This document shows positions 8,275 through 15,985 of a stretch of 43,405 nt of DNA, in pieces. This stretch comes from Geminocystis sp. GBBB08. Its GTDB lineage: Bacteria > Cyanobacteriota > Cyanobacteriia > Cyanobacteriales > Cyanobacteriaceae. The DNA is taken from the NCBI RefSeq assembly GCF_016743215.1, contig NZ_VRZC01000010.1, forward strand, positions 1 to 43,405, read 5' to 3'. A program made the position numbers and the translations under genes. How positions within the stretch are numbered: the stretch's first letter is position 1; every line of letters begins with the position of its first letter. Below the pieces are notes generated by a model. That model did no database searches and was not told the origin of the DNA. It saw only the letters and a program-made list of their open reading frames with translations.

Positions 8275-9102
8275 TTAATTTTTATTCAAATCTGTTAATT
8301 GTAAAAAATTATTGATACTTTTAATCATCATTTCTTGCTCAGATATACTTCCAGTAAGATCAAGAGAAATTTCTAAGCCTTGATGTAAAATTATTTTAGG
8401 TATTTTAGGTTTAAAAATTTGATTATCTTTACTATCTTTTTGTTCTACTATCTTAACTCGTTTAATTTGTCCCAATTGATATTCAATAATTTTTGATGTA
8501 AAAATATTATCTTGTCTAATAAAAACTACCCCTTTTACCTTGTCAAATATACAGCTAACTTGTCTAAAAAATGTTATAGAAAGAATCATTAAGCCTCCTC
8601 CTATAAGAGCAAAAAATCCCGCAATAAAATAGGCAAAAAATTGATTATCTTGCTTTACTATTAGAGAATTTTGAGCTGGATTTTTGACAAAAATATTGAT
8701 TTTTGTTACTTTATCTGTTTTTCCCTGTCGTCCTGAACTATATACTTCTGCAAGAGGTATTATTTGATGATCTGTGAGTATATCAACTCTATAAGTTATC
8801 TCATTAGGATTATCTTTATTTCTATTAAGTTTTGCCCCCTGTAATTGATTAATTTTAATAATTTCTTTTCCCATCAAACCCTGTCTTGTTAATTGACAAG
8901 ATATTTGTTGTGTTTGAATGACATTGTACACTGTCAGTTCCCGATCACATTGTAGAATATGTAATTTTCCAAAAGATAAAATAATCCATATTCCTAATAA
9001 AAAAAAAGGTATTGCAAAAAGAAATAATAATAGTCTTCCTAAATAAAATTTATTACTATTTTCTAGCTCTAATATCTGAGAATTTTGTTTTTTTATTTTC
9101 AT
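8275..9102 (-). CDS. Two-helix membrane protein of unknown function
   Basis: Unrecognised 275-residue protein. Two hydrophobic helices are clear: about residues 22-44 (LGRLLLFLFAIPFFLLGIW) and 155-178 (FAYFIAGFFALIGGGLMIL). Between them is an approximately 110-residue segment, and after the second helix a 95-residue Lys-rich beta-strand-like domain. Both soluble parts have the look of PH-like or bPH domains found in small bacterial membrane proteins, but that is tentative. It is upstream of and close to the VOC-like gene. Confidence 0.7.
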   Translation of the reverse strand: MKIKKQNSQILELENSNKFYLGRLLLFLFAIPFFLLGIWIILSFGKLHILQCDRELTVYNVIQTQQISCQLTRQGLMGKEIIKINQLQGAKLNRNKDNPNEITYRVDILTDHQIIPLAEVYSSGRQGKTDKVTKINIFVKNPAQNSLIVKQDNQFFAYFIAGFFALIGGGLMILSITFFRQVSCIFDKVKGVVFIRQDNIFTSKIIEYQLGQIKRVKIVEQKDSKDNQIFKPKIPKIILHQGLEISLDLTGSISEQEMMIKSINNFLQLTDLNKN

Positions 9103-9305
9103 CGCTTTACTTAATAAAAATCTCTTAAATTCTGATTCTAATAATTAACTTTATAATAAAAATTATAAATTAGTTGTCTATAGCTTTTAAATTCAATAAT
9201 TTTTTACATCTATATTATCTGCGATCAATAAAATTTAACAATAAAAATTCAAGAAATAGGTTAATCTTTGATCCTAGTAGAATTTGTATTTATATATATT
9301 TGATT

Positions 9306-11279
9306 ATGACACAACCGACGATCGAATCTATTTTAAAGGAAAAACGTACTTTTACACCGCCCTCAGAATTTGCAGAAAAAGCTCAAATTAAGAGTTGGGC
9401 AGACTATCAAGCATTATATCAACAATCGATCACTAATCCTACAGAATTTTGGGCTGATTTAGCGGAAAAAGAGCTAAATTGGTTTCAAAAATGGGAGCAA
9501 GTTTTAGACTGGAGTAATCCTCCTTTTGCTAAGTGGTTCGTTAACGGAAAGATAAATATTTCTTATAACTGTCTTGATCGACATCTCACCACTTGGCGAC
9601 GCAACAAAGCCGCTATCATTTGGGAAGGCGAACCCGGTGACAGCCGTACTCTTACTTATGCCCAACTTCATCGGGAAGTGTGTCAATTTGCTAACGTCAT
9701 GAAGCAGTTAGGAGTCAAAAAAGGTGATGTCGTGGCAATTTATATGCCCATGATTCCCGAAAGTGCCATCGCCATGTTAGCTTGTGCGAGAATTGGGGCG
9801 GTGCATAGTGTAGTCTTTGGAGGCTTTAGTTCGGAAGCTTTAAGAGACAGAATTAACGCCGCTCAAGCTAAATTAGTAATTACTGCTGACGGTGGATTTC
9901 GTAAAGATAAAGTCGTCGCCCTTAAAGAGCAAGTTGATTTGGCGATCGCAGATAATCACGCCCCCTCTGTAGAAAACGTGTTAGTGGTACAACGCACCAA
10001 AGAAAAAGTACAGATGGAAGCTGGTAGAGATCATTGGTGGCACGACTTACAAGCGGGAGTATCCACCCATTGTAAAGCTGAAGCAATGGATAGTGAGGAT
10101 ATGTTATTCATTCTCTATACCAGTGGTAGTACAGGGAAGCCTAAAGGAGTTGTGCATACAACAGGAGGCTATAACCTTTACTCTCACATGACGACTAAGT
10201 GGATTTTTGATCTTCGTGACGATGATGTTTATTGGTGTACCGCCGATGTGGGTTGGATTACTGGGCATAGTTACATCGTTTATGGACCTCTTTCCAATGG
10301 TGCGACAACTGTTATGTATGAAGGTGTACCCCGTCCGTCTAATCTTGGTTGTTTTTGGGATGTTATCGAGAAATACGGCGTAAATATATTTTATACTGCC
10401 CCTACCGCTATTCGTGCTTTTATCAAAATGGGCGAACATCATCCTAAAGCCCGTGATTTATCATCTTTACGCTTGTTAGGCACGGTGGGCGAACCGATCA
10501 ACCCTGAAGCGTGGATGTGGTATCATAAGGTAATTGGTAAGGAAAAATGTCCCATAGTCGATACATGGTGGCAAACGGAAACAGGTGGGGTGATGATAAC
10601 TCCTTTACCCGGTGCTACTCCCACAAAACCGGGTTCGGCAACCTATCCTTTCCCTGGTATCATCACTGATATTGTGGATTTAGATGGCAATTCTGTTGAG
10701 GATAACGAGGGCGGTTATTTAGTGATAAAACATCCTTGGCCTGGTATGATGAGAACAGTCTATGGTGATCCCGATCGCTTCCGTAATACCTATTGGGAAC
10801 ATATACCGCCGAAAGATGGACAATATCTCTATTTTGCCGGAGATGGTGCGAGACGAGATGAAGACGGCTATTTCTGGGTAATGGGGCGTGTGGACGATGT
10901 TATCAACGTTTCTGGGCATCGTTTAGGCACGATGGAGGTAGAATCCGCTTTAGTCTCTCATCCTGCGGTAGCAGAAGCCGCCGTTGTCGGTAAACCTGAT
11001 GAAATTAAAGGGGAAGAAATCTTTGCTTTTGTCACTCTCGAAGGTGATTTTACCCCTAGCGATGAATTGGCAAATGAACTAAAAGCCCATGTAGTACAAG
11101 AAATTGGATCGATCGCCCGTCCGGGAGAGATCAGATTTACTGAGGGAATGCCGAAAACTCGATCAGGTAAAATCATGCGCCGATTGTTGCGTAGCCTTGC
11201 TTCTGGGCAGGAAGTAACAGGGGATACATCTACTTTAGAAGATCGTAGCGTCTTAGATAAATTGAGAGAAGGAGCGTAA
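9306..11279 (+). CDS. acs: Acetyl-CoA synthetase
   Basis: Acs activates acetate to acetyl-CoA through an acetyl-AMP intermediate. I chose the ATG at 9306 ([13 protein letters not shown]), giving 657 residues as usual for the family; the frame stays open upstream but encodes an unrelated, low-complexity extension. Seen: the AMP-binding loop [15 protein letters not shown] near residue 270, [10 protein letters not shown], the hinge region [18 protein letters not shown], and the C-terminal [14 protein letters not shown], whose lysine (about 622) is the known acetylation site in this family. The gene is followed by a heptamer array and an accessory patch, and a 31-base segment of its 3' end is repeated at 12006. 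Confidence 0.98.
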   Translation: MTQPTIESILKEKRTFTPPSEFAEKAQIKSWADYQALYQQSITNPTEFWADLAEKELNWFQKWEQVLDWSNPPFAKWFVNGKINISYNCLDRHLTTWRRNKAAIIWEGEPGDSRTLTYAQLHREVCQFANVMKQLGVKKGDVVAIYMPMIPESAIAMLACARIGAVHSVVFGGFSSEALRDRINAAQAKLVITADGGFRKDKVVALKEQVDLAIADNHAPSVENVLVVQRTKEKVQMEAGRDHWWHDLQAGVSTHCKAEAMDSEDMLFILYTSGSTGKPKGVVHTTGGYNLYSHMTTKWIFDLRDDDVYWCTADVGWITGHSYIVYGPLSNGATTVMYEGVPRPSNLGCFWDVIEKYGVNIFYTAPTAIRAFIKMGEHHPKARDLSSLRLLGTVGEPINPEAWMWYHKVIGKEKCPIVDTWWQTETGGVMITPLPGATPTKPGSATYPFPGIITDIVDLDGNSVEDNEGGYLVIKHPWPGMMRTVYGDPDRFRNTYWEHIPPKDGQYLYFAGDGARRDEDGYFWVMGRVDDVINVSGHRLGTMEVESALVSHPAVAEAAVVGKPDEIKGEEIFAFVTLEGDFTPSDELANELKAHVVQEIGSIARPGEIRFTEGMPKTRSGKIMRRLLRSLASGQEVTGDTSTLEDRSVLDKLREGA

Positions 11280-11280
11280 A

Positions 11281-11358
11281 TTAATTAACAATTAACAATT
11301 AACAATTAACAATTAATAATTAACAATTAATAATTAACAATTAATAATTAACAATTAA
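11281..11358. repeat. AATTAAC/AATTAAT heptamer tandem array
   Basis: About ten tandem heptamers, AATTAAC with interspersed AATTAAT, start two bases after the acs stop. This is a short tandemly repeated repetitive sequence of the type known in cyanobacteria. It may have no function; it sits at the junction between acs and the accessory patch. Confidence 0.8.
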
Positions 11359-11417
11359 ACTAATTCTTGATGAAATTAATTACAGTGATAAAATAAAAAA
11401 TAAAATACAGAGTTATA

Positions 11418-11532
11418 ATGAATATTAATCCCCAGAAAAATTAGAGAATTAAAAGCACAAATTACGAAAGAAGGTTTTGTTTATTTATCAAAAAGAGGAA
11501 AAGGAAGTCATTAGTGTTGGTAACATCCTTTA
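11418..11532 (+). pseudogene. Broken 5' half of a HicA-like toxin gene
   Basis: From 11434 the frame reads RKIRELKAQITKEGFVYLSK then RGKGSH, stop, CW, stop, HPLL, and runs directly into the next open frame. This is the N-terminal half of one HicA subtype (normally ...KGSH-x-x-W-x-HPLL...SGKDGD). The natural ATG at 11418 is out of frame by one base within a CCCC run. Two in-frame stops (11512 and 11521) finish the inactivation. HicA toxins are double-stranded-RNA-binding-fold ribonucleases; this half cannot be translated as one piece. Confidence 0.6.
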
Positions 11533-11772
11533 TTGAAAAAAACTTTAACTATCTCTGGAAAAGATGGTGATGAAAATATTTTATTTAATGATTTATGCCA
11601 ATTATTAAAAAGATTAGGTTTTGACGAAAGAATTAGAGGATCACATCATATCTTTAGAAAAGACGGCATCGCAGAAAAACCAAACATACAAAGTGATGGG
11701 AATAAAGCAAAAGCCTATCAAGTCAAACAAATTCGAGAAATTATTTTAAAATATAATTTAGGAGATAAATAA
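11533..11772 (+). CDS. HicA-type mRNA interferase toxin (possibly chimeric)
   Basis: HicA toxins cleave mRNA and are neutralised by HicB. The 79-residue product contains DLCQLLKRLGF, the catalytic-histidine motif RGSHHIF (H38) and the C-terminal KAKAYQVKQIREIILKY, all typical of one HicA subtype. It starts with TTG, so expression is uncertain. Its first 15 residues (TLTISGKDGDE) look like the C-terminal part of a different HicA subtype, continuous in frame with the broken fragment upstream, so this may be a recombinant. hicB follows after 2 bases, the usual arrangement. No clear Shine-Dalgarno is present before the TTG. Confidence 0.75.
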   Translation: MKKTLTISGKDGDENILFNDLCQLLKRLGFDERIRGSHHIFRKDGIAEKPNIQSDGNKAKAYQVKQIREIILKYNLGDK

Positions 11773-11774
11773 TC

Positions 11775-11981
11775 ATGTATAAATATGAAATTATCATTAA
11801 TTGGAGCAAACAAGATCAAGTATTTATCGCTAAAGTACCAGAATTATTAGGTTGTATAGCTCATAGTAAAACTCAAGAAGAAGCTATTATTAATATTAAA
11901 GAAGCGATGGAGTTATGGATTGATAAAACCAAAGAATTTGGGGATTTTATTCCACAACCAAAAAGTTTACAAGTTGCTTAA
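11775..11981 (+). CDS. HicB-type antitoxin
   Basis: HicB binds and blocks HicA and often represses its own operon. The 68-residue product has the partial RNase-H-fold HicB domain: YKYEIIINWSKQDQVFIAKV, PELLGCIAHSKTQEEAI, and the helix with NIKEAMELWIDKTKEFG. It ends soon after the fold and has no separate DNA-binding domain, so autoregulation would have to come from elsewhere. It starts 2 bases after the HicA stop. Confidence 0.85.
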   Translation: MYKYEIIINWSKQDQVFIAKVPELLGCIAHSKTQEEAIINIKEAMELWIDKTKEFGDFIPQPKSLQVA

Positions 11982-12005
11982 TAATTTTAAGCGGATAAAG
12001 TGCGC

Positions 12006-12040
12006 TCGCCCGTTCGGGAGAGATCAAGTTTACTGAAGAG
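12006..12040 (+). repeat. Duplicated scrap of the acs 3' region
   Basis: The first 31 bases match acs positions 11113-11143 at 28 sites (core TCGCCCGT-x-CGGGAGAGATCA, then TTTACTGA). It is out of any coding context here. It looks like a remnant of a partial acs duplication or of imprecise rearrangement around the accessory patch. Confidence 0.6.
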
Positions 12041-12113
12041 GCTTAAGTTCTGCTAGTGGTGGGTTTTTTTTAGCTCACCTTCAAATTTATAATAGTATAA
12101 TGGAGGCAATCTT

Positions 12114-12299
12114 ATTTTACCCACCTTTGAACAATCAATTAAATCGGTAATACTTTGTCAAGATTTATCTAATAAGTATTTAGATATTCACCTGTTTCGT
12201 TTTAATGATCGCACTGGCGAGATTTATATTTTAGCTGGTGAAGATATTGAAATTTTAATTGCATCTAATGGAACATGGAGGTTTATTGATGAAACCTAA
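12114..12299 (+). CDS. DUF6888-like small protein, apparent ATT start
   Basis: The 61-residue product contains PTFEQSIKSVILCQDLSNKY, HLFRFNDRTGEIYILAGED and NGTWRFIDET. This is the pattern I associate with the cyanobacterial DUF6888 family; function unknown. No ATG, GTG or TTG lies in frame at the expected place. An ATT at 12114 sits 7 bases after GGAGG (12102-12106), the same spacing as the Shine-Dalgarno of the next gene. Either this is a rare ATT start or the start codon has been lost. The stop overlaps the next gene by 11 bases, indicating translational coupling. Confidence 0.6.
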   Translation: MLPTFEQSIKSVILCQDLSNKYLDIHLFRFNDRTGEIYILAGEDIEILIASNGTWRFIDET

Positions 12300-12483
12300 T
12301 TTTGAAACAATGACTCGAAAAGAGCTTAAAGATTATGTGTTAGCCCATCGTGATGATCAAGAAGCTGTTGATTTGTTAATGAGTCGGCGTAGTCCAGATT
12401 CCGAAGCTATTTGGTATGATACTTCTTTATCTCAAGCTCAAATTAAAGAGATTTTGGAAAAAAAAATTCAAGGTAAAATTTGA
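12289..12483 (+). CDS. DUF6887-like small protein
   Basis: The 64-residue product starts MKPNFETMTRKELKDYVLAH and includes RDDQEAVDLLMSRRSPDSE, as in the cyanobacterial DUF6887 family, which usually lies directly after DUF6888. Function is unknown. I chose the ATG at 12289 because GGAGG lies at 12277-12281, 7 bases before it, and homology begins there; the frame is open a little further upstream. The paired, overlapping small genes next to hicAB resemble a toxin-antitoxin-like module, but this is only inference. Confidence 0.75.
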   Translation: MKPNFETMTRKELKDYVLAHRDDQEAVDLLMSRRSPDSEAIWYDTSLSQAQIKEILEKKIQGKI

Positions 12484-12710
12484 GATCCAATGGGTATTAC
12501 GATCGCACTTTCCCCTGACATCAGATTTGCAGTCGTAACGAAAAAAACTCTATCTGTCGATTATTGCCTAGCTTCTAACAGAAAATTGTCAGTGATACTT
12601 CTACTTTAAGGATAGATTAAATTGAGCTTGTTTTTTAGATGTTTTTGATAGCGATTAAAAATTTATTTAGATTATAATGGATAACGAACATTACGAAAAT
12701 CAAGAACATT

Positions 12711-13697
12711 ATGATGTCACAATCTTTTTGGACAGTCACGAAACAGTGGCTTTTCTATAAATTTCCCCGTCTTGCCATTATCTTTTTTTGTGTATTATTA
12801 AGTATTGTTTGGTTTTCTTTCTCTCCGATGGTGGCGAGTTCATCTTCCACTATTCAGTTTGTTTCTCCCAGTTGGGTAGAGCAAAATAGAGATAATCCTA
12901 AACTGAAAATTTTAGATGTCCGCATCAATCCGTTAGAATATATAGAGGGTCATCTTCCGAAGGCTGTAAACATTGCAGATAATAACTTTCGAGGACCTAA
13001 TGGCTTTTTACCCGTACAATATTGGGAAGAACAGAAAATCGCTCAAATATTTTCTAAAGCAGGTATCAGTAATGATGATACGGTGGTAGTTTACTCTGAT
13101 GGTAATAATGTTTTAGGGGCGACAATGGTTGCTTATTTATTGGAGCGATCAGGTGCTAAAAATATTGCGGTGTTAGATGGTGGCTACAAGGGCTATAAAG
13201 ATGGTCAAAAAGACGTTACAAAAGAGTTTCTACGCTATGATAGGGGGAATTTTACCTTAAAAGATAACCCTTCTGTGAGAATTAGCTTAAAAGAATTAGA
13301 ACCTCTCATCGGTAAGAAAGATGTAGTAATTATCGATCCTCGTCCGCCAGAGCTTTTTGAAGGTAAAACGAATCTTTGGGTAAGAAATGGGCATATTCCG
13401 GGAGCAAAAAATATACCTTGGCCTACTTTTACGGAAGCGAATAATTCTAGCGAAGCCTTGAAAAATCCTCATCAGTTAAAATCTTTAGAAGAAATTAAAC
13501 AAATATTAGCTAGTCGCAACATTAAGCCTAGTGATACGATTATTGTTTCTTGCAGTACTGGACGAGAAGCAACTTTACAATATGTCGTCTTAAAACACTT
13601 GCTTGGTTATCCTAACGTCAGAATTTATGAAGGTTCTTGGACAGAATATAGCACTACTGATCTTCCCATCGAAACAGGTCCAGAAAAAAGTGCTTAA
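12711..13697 (+). CDS. Exported two-domain rhodanese (sulfurtransferase)
   Basis: Rhodaneses move sulfane sulfur from donors such as thiosulfate or 3-mercaptopyruvate to thiol or cyanide acceptors through a cysteine persulfide. The 328-residue product has an N-terminal hydrophobic segment (about residues 19-42) that is a signal peptide or anchor, so it probably acts in the periplasm. Two rhodanese domains follow. In the first, the active loop reads YSDGNNV with Asp in place of Cys, as usual for the inactive domain. In the second the loop is CSTGREA with C281. It starts with two adjacent ATG codons. It is a single gene. Confidence 0.92.
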   Translation: MMSQSFWTVTKQWLFYKFPRLAIIFFCVLLSIVWFSFSPMVASSSSTIQFVSPSWVEQNRDNPKLKILDVRINPLEYIEGHLPKAVNIADNNFRGPNGFLPVQYWEEQKIAQIFSKAGISNDDTVVVYSDGNNVLGATMVAYLLERSGAKNIAVLDGGYKGYKDGQKDVTKEFLRYDRGNFTLKDNPSVRISLKELEPLIGKKDVVIIDPRPPELFEGKTNLWVRNGHIPGAKNIPWPTFTEANNSSEALKNPHQLKSLEEIKQILASRNIKPSDTIIVSCSTGREATLQYVVLKHLLGYPNVRIYEGSWTEYSTTDLPIETGPEKSA

Positions 13698-13722
13698 AGT
13701 TTCATCTGCGATCGAGCAACTG

Positions 13723-13750
13723 GTAGGGTGGGCATTGCTCATCTTTTTAT
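13723..13750 (+). repeat. Degenerate copy of the GTGGGCATTGCCCAC palindrome
   Basis: GTAGGGTGGGCATTGCTCATC followed by five T residues is a slightly decayed copy of the repeat that terminates htpG at 23341. It lies after the rhodanese gene and is a plausible terminator for it. Confidence 0.5.
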
Positions 13751-13793
13751 CGTGAATACATTATATTATTTAATTTTTTGTCAAGAAATCAGC

Positions 13794-14501
13794 ATGGAAG
13801 TGAAATGGACAGATTTTGCAGTCAGAATTATAGTGGCGTTTCTGTTGGGTTCAATACTGGGATTTGAACGTCAGTGGCGACAACGCATGGCAGGGTTACG
13901 AACCAGTACTTTAGTCTCAACTGGATCAGCACTTTTTGTATTGCTTTCTGTCCTCACTCCTAATGATGCCAGTCCAACTCGTATTGCGGCACAAGTAGTG
14001 TCAGGGATTGGCTTTTTAGCTGGAGGGGTGATTTTAAAGGAAGGTATCACCGTTCGAGGGTTAAACACGGCCGCAACCATTTGGTGTGCTTCGGCAATTG
14101 GTTCATTGGCAGGAGGTGGTTTTTTGTATCAGGCTTTTTTAGGTGCGATCGCTGTTCTCTTATCTAATACTCTCCTACGTCCGATCGCCCATCGTATTAA
14201 CCAACAATCCTTACAGGGAACGGAAAGACAGTTAGCCTATCGAGTCAATTTCGTTTGTCAAAGAAAACAAGAAATCCATGTTCGAGCATTATTATTACAG
14301 TCTTTGACATCTAATAATATTACCCTGAGATCGCTATATAGTGAGGATTATAATGACAGTACAGATAAAGTGAATATCGAAGTTGAAATGTTAACTCAAG
14401 TACGAGACGATCAATTTTTAGAACAAATCGCTAGTCGTTTAAGTTTACAAAAAGGTGTTATTTCTGTTAGTTGGCGAGTGATAGAAGAAGAATTTGGTTA
14501 A
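13794..14501 (+). CDS. MgtC/SapB-family membrane protein
   Basis: The 235-residue product has the MgtC N-terminal signature: AVRIIVAFLLGSILGFERQWRQRMAGLRT, then four or five membrane helices up to about residue 130, including SGIGFLAGGVILKEG and GLNTAATIWCASAIG. A soluble ACT-like C-terminal domain follows. MgtC proteins are linked to magnesium-limited growth and modulation of membrane ATPases in other bacteria; the role in cyanobacteria is not established. I chose the ATG at 13794 because the longer frame starts inside a dispersed palindrome and encodes unrelated residues. Confidence 0.9.
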   Translation: MEVKWTDFAVRIIVAFLLGSILGFERQWRQRMAGLRTSTLVSTGSALFVLLSVLTPNDASPTRIAAQVVSGIGFLAGGVILKEGITVRGLNTAATIWCASAIGSLAGGGFLYQAFLGAIAVLLSNTLLRPIAHRINQQSLQGTERQLAYRVNFVCQRKQEIHVRALLLQSLTSNNITLRSLYSEDYNDSTDKVNIEVEMLTQVRDDQFLEQIASRLSLQKGVISVSWRVIEEEFG

Positions 14502-14514
14502 TCTTTTATTATAA

Positions 14515-14668
14515 CTTAGATCTTGCATCTCTATCATCAATTCTCGATGAGGATAGGGAAAAGGGAAGAGGGAAGAGGGAAAAGTAATAAGAATTGATTT
14601 TAAAACTCCTAAAATTGATTTTTCCCGTTTTGTTTCATTGGTATTATTGTACTGGTGCAAGATCTGAG
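14515..14668 (+). mobile_element. MITE copy A (154 bp)
   Basis: A 154-bp element with terminal inverted repeats CTTAGATCTTGCA / TGCAAGATCTGAG and no coding capacity. It is flanked by the direct repeat TATAA (14510-14514 and 14669-14673), a likely target-site duplication. Because both repeats start with T and end with A, the repeat could equally be read as 3 bp (ATA) with a 14-bp terminal repeat. It matches copy B in inverted orientation at 151 of 154 positions. Confidence 0.85.
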
Positions 14669-14754
14669 TATAATCTAAACTTTTAAAATTTAATGAGAAA
14701 ATGAAAACGCCCAGCTTAGTAATGGTGGAGTATGAGTCGATCATCTTACTAACT

Positions 14755-15537
14755 TTATGAAAAAGGGGACTTGAATTCTTGTTCTAAATATTCAGATAAT
14801 TCTTGATTATAAGGAGTAAAATAAGTTTTTAATTGTTGAATGATTAATGGTGATGTTTGGGGATATTCATACTGATTATGAGGATAATATTCTGTTAGTT
14901 TAAAGTTATCTATGGCTAAAAAATTAGTTACTTTTTTGAGGGTATTGGTGGGATTTTTATAAAACTTTTCACTTTGTAAGATTAAAAATTGTTCAGAAGC
15001 AAAATATTGTCGCCAATGCTTTAATTGTTCAATATATTTACCCCTAGATATATAGGCTAAATGTTGATGATTATAACTATAATAATTTTCGTCTTGATAA
15101 AACTTTTCCAATTCTCCTTTTAGGCGATCTTTTTCTAATTTTAATGCTTCTTTTAAAGGTAAATTTTCTAGGTTAAAACGGATACAATGATGATAATGGG
15201 AAATAGCTCGATCGACGGGATCTCGTAGTAAAACAATCAATTTAATATCAGGACAATACTCTTTTACCCTTTGAGCTACTAAAGGATGAAAAATATAATA
15301 AGGACTAGCTTCCCCAGTAATAATCTTTTTTTCTGAGAAAATATCATCATTTTTATTATTAGTTAAAAAAGGAAATTGTTGAAGATACCAATCCCATCCT
15401 TTTTGAAAATGTAGATCAAAAAAATGTATTTCTTTATCTACTGGAGATGCGATCTGAGGATGTTCCATTAAATAACGAAATAGGGAACTTGTACCGCCCC
15501 GTTGTACTCCAATTATTAAAAAATCTGGTTTTTTCAT
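14755..15537 (-). CDS. PAPS-dependent sulfotransferase
   Basis: Sulfotransferases move sulfate from PAPS to hydroxyls or amines of glycans or small molecules. The 260-residue product carries the 5'-phosphosulfate loop GVQRGGTSSLFRYL (residues 10-23), GEASPYYIF, and the 3'-phosphate motif LLRDPVDRAISHY, most like the heparan-sulfate-type families. I chose the ATG at 15537 (MKKPDFLIIG). The frame stays open to 15681, but the extra 48 codons are partly MITE copy B sequence. Copies A and B lie on either side in opposite orientation. The gene belongs to a probable glycan-modification group with the next two genes. Confidence 0.9.
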   Translation of the reverse strand: MKKPDFLIIGVQRGGTSSLFRYLMEHPQIASPVDKEIHFFDLHFQKGWDWYLQQFPFLTNNKNDDIFSEKKIITGEASPYYIFHPLVAQRVKEYCPDIKLIVLLRDPVDRAISHYHHCIRFNLENLPLKEALKLEKDRLKGELEKFYQDENYYSYNHQHLAYISRGKYIEQLKHWRQYFASEQFLILQSEKFYKNPTNTLKKVTNFLAIDNFKLTEYYPHNQYEYPQTSPLIIQQLKTYFTPYNQELSEYLEQEFKSPFS

Positions 15538-15606
15538 GGTAAAATTTAATGAGGGTTTGCTGTGGGAAATCAGAAAACTTTTATAATCCACGGTTTTGAC
15601 ATAATA

Positions 15607-15760
15607 CTCAGATCTTGCACCAGTACAATAATACCAATGAAACAAAACGGGAAAAATCAATTTTAGGAGTTTTAAAATCAATTCTGATTACTTTTCTCTC
15701 TTTCCTCTTCCCTTTTCCCTATCCTCATCGAGAATTGATGATAGAGATGCAAGATCTAAG
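15607..15760 (-). mobile_element. MITE copy B (154 bp), inverted relative to copy A
   Basis: Same element as copy A, reversed, with three substitutions clustered in its purine-rich part plus identical ends. It is flanked by TAATA (15602-15606 and 15761-15765), a different duplication from copy A, so it inserted independently. Its proximal 75 bases fall within the open frame extending upstream of the sulfotransferase start. Confidence 0.85.
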
Positions 15761-15793
15761 TAATACATTGCCCAAAAAATAAGCAATTTTAGC

Positions 15794-15811
15794 AAGGGTT
15801 TTAAACCCCTT
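15794..15811. repeat. Copy of the AAGGGGTTTAAACCCCTT palindrome
   Basis: AAGGGTTTTAAACCCCTT, one mismatch from the copy at 476. It lies in the roughly 450 bases between the methyltransferase and sulfotransferase genes, which otherwise hold only MITE copy B. Confidence 0.6.
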
Positions 15812-15985
15812 ATTTACTTAAAAACTGGGTAAGTAATATGTGTCGTCAGACTCAAATTCTAATAATAAAAACCATTAAAACTCTTCCCTCTTCCCAAATC
15901 CTGCCTACTTTCATGATACTATTATGAGGCAACTCCTAATTATATAAAAAATGTCGGCAATGCTCATCCTAGTAGTAATTATCAC

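Noticed and set aside
10104-10442. Long minus-strand frames inside acs
   Set aside because: They are shadows of the highly conserved acs coding sequence and have no independent support.
15552-15562. AGGGTTTGCTG just upstream of the sulfotransferase as a second end of the 1354 insertion sequence
   Set aside because: Only 11 bases match and no transposase-like coding or second end is near; it may be chance.
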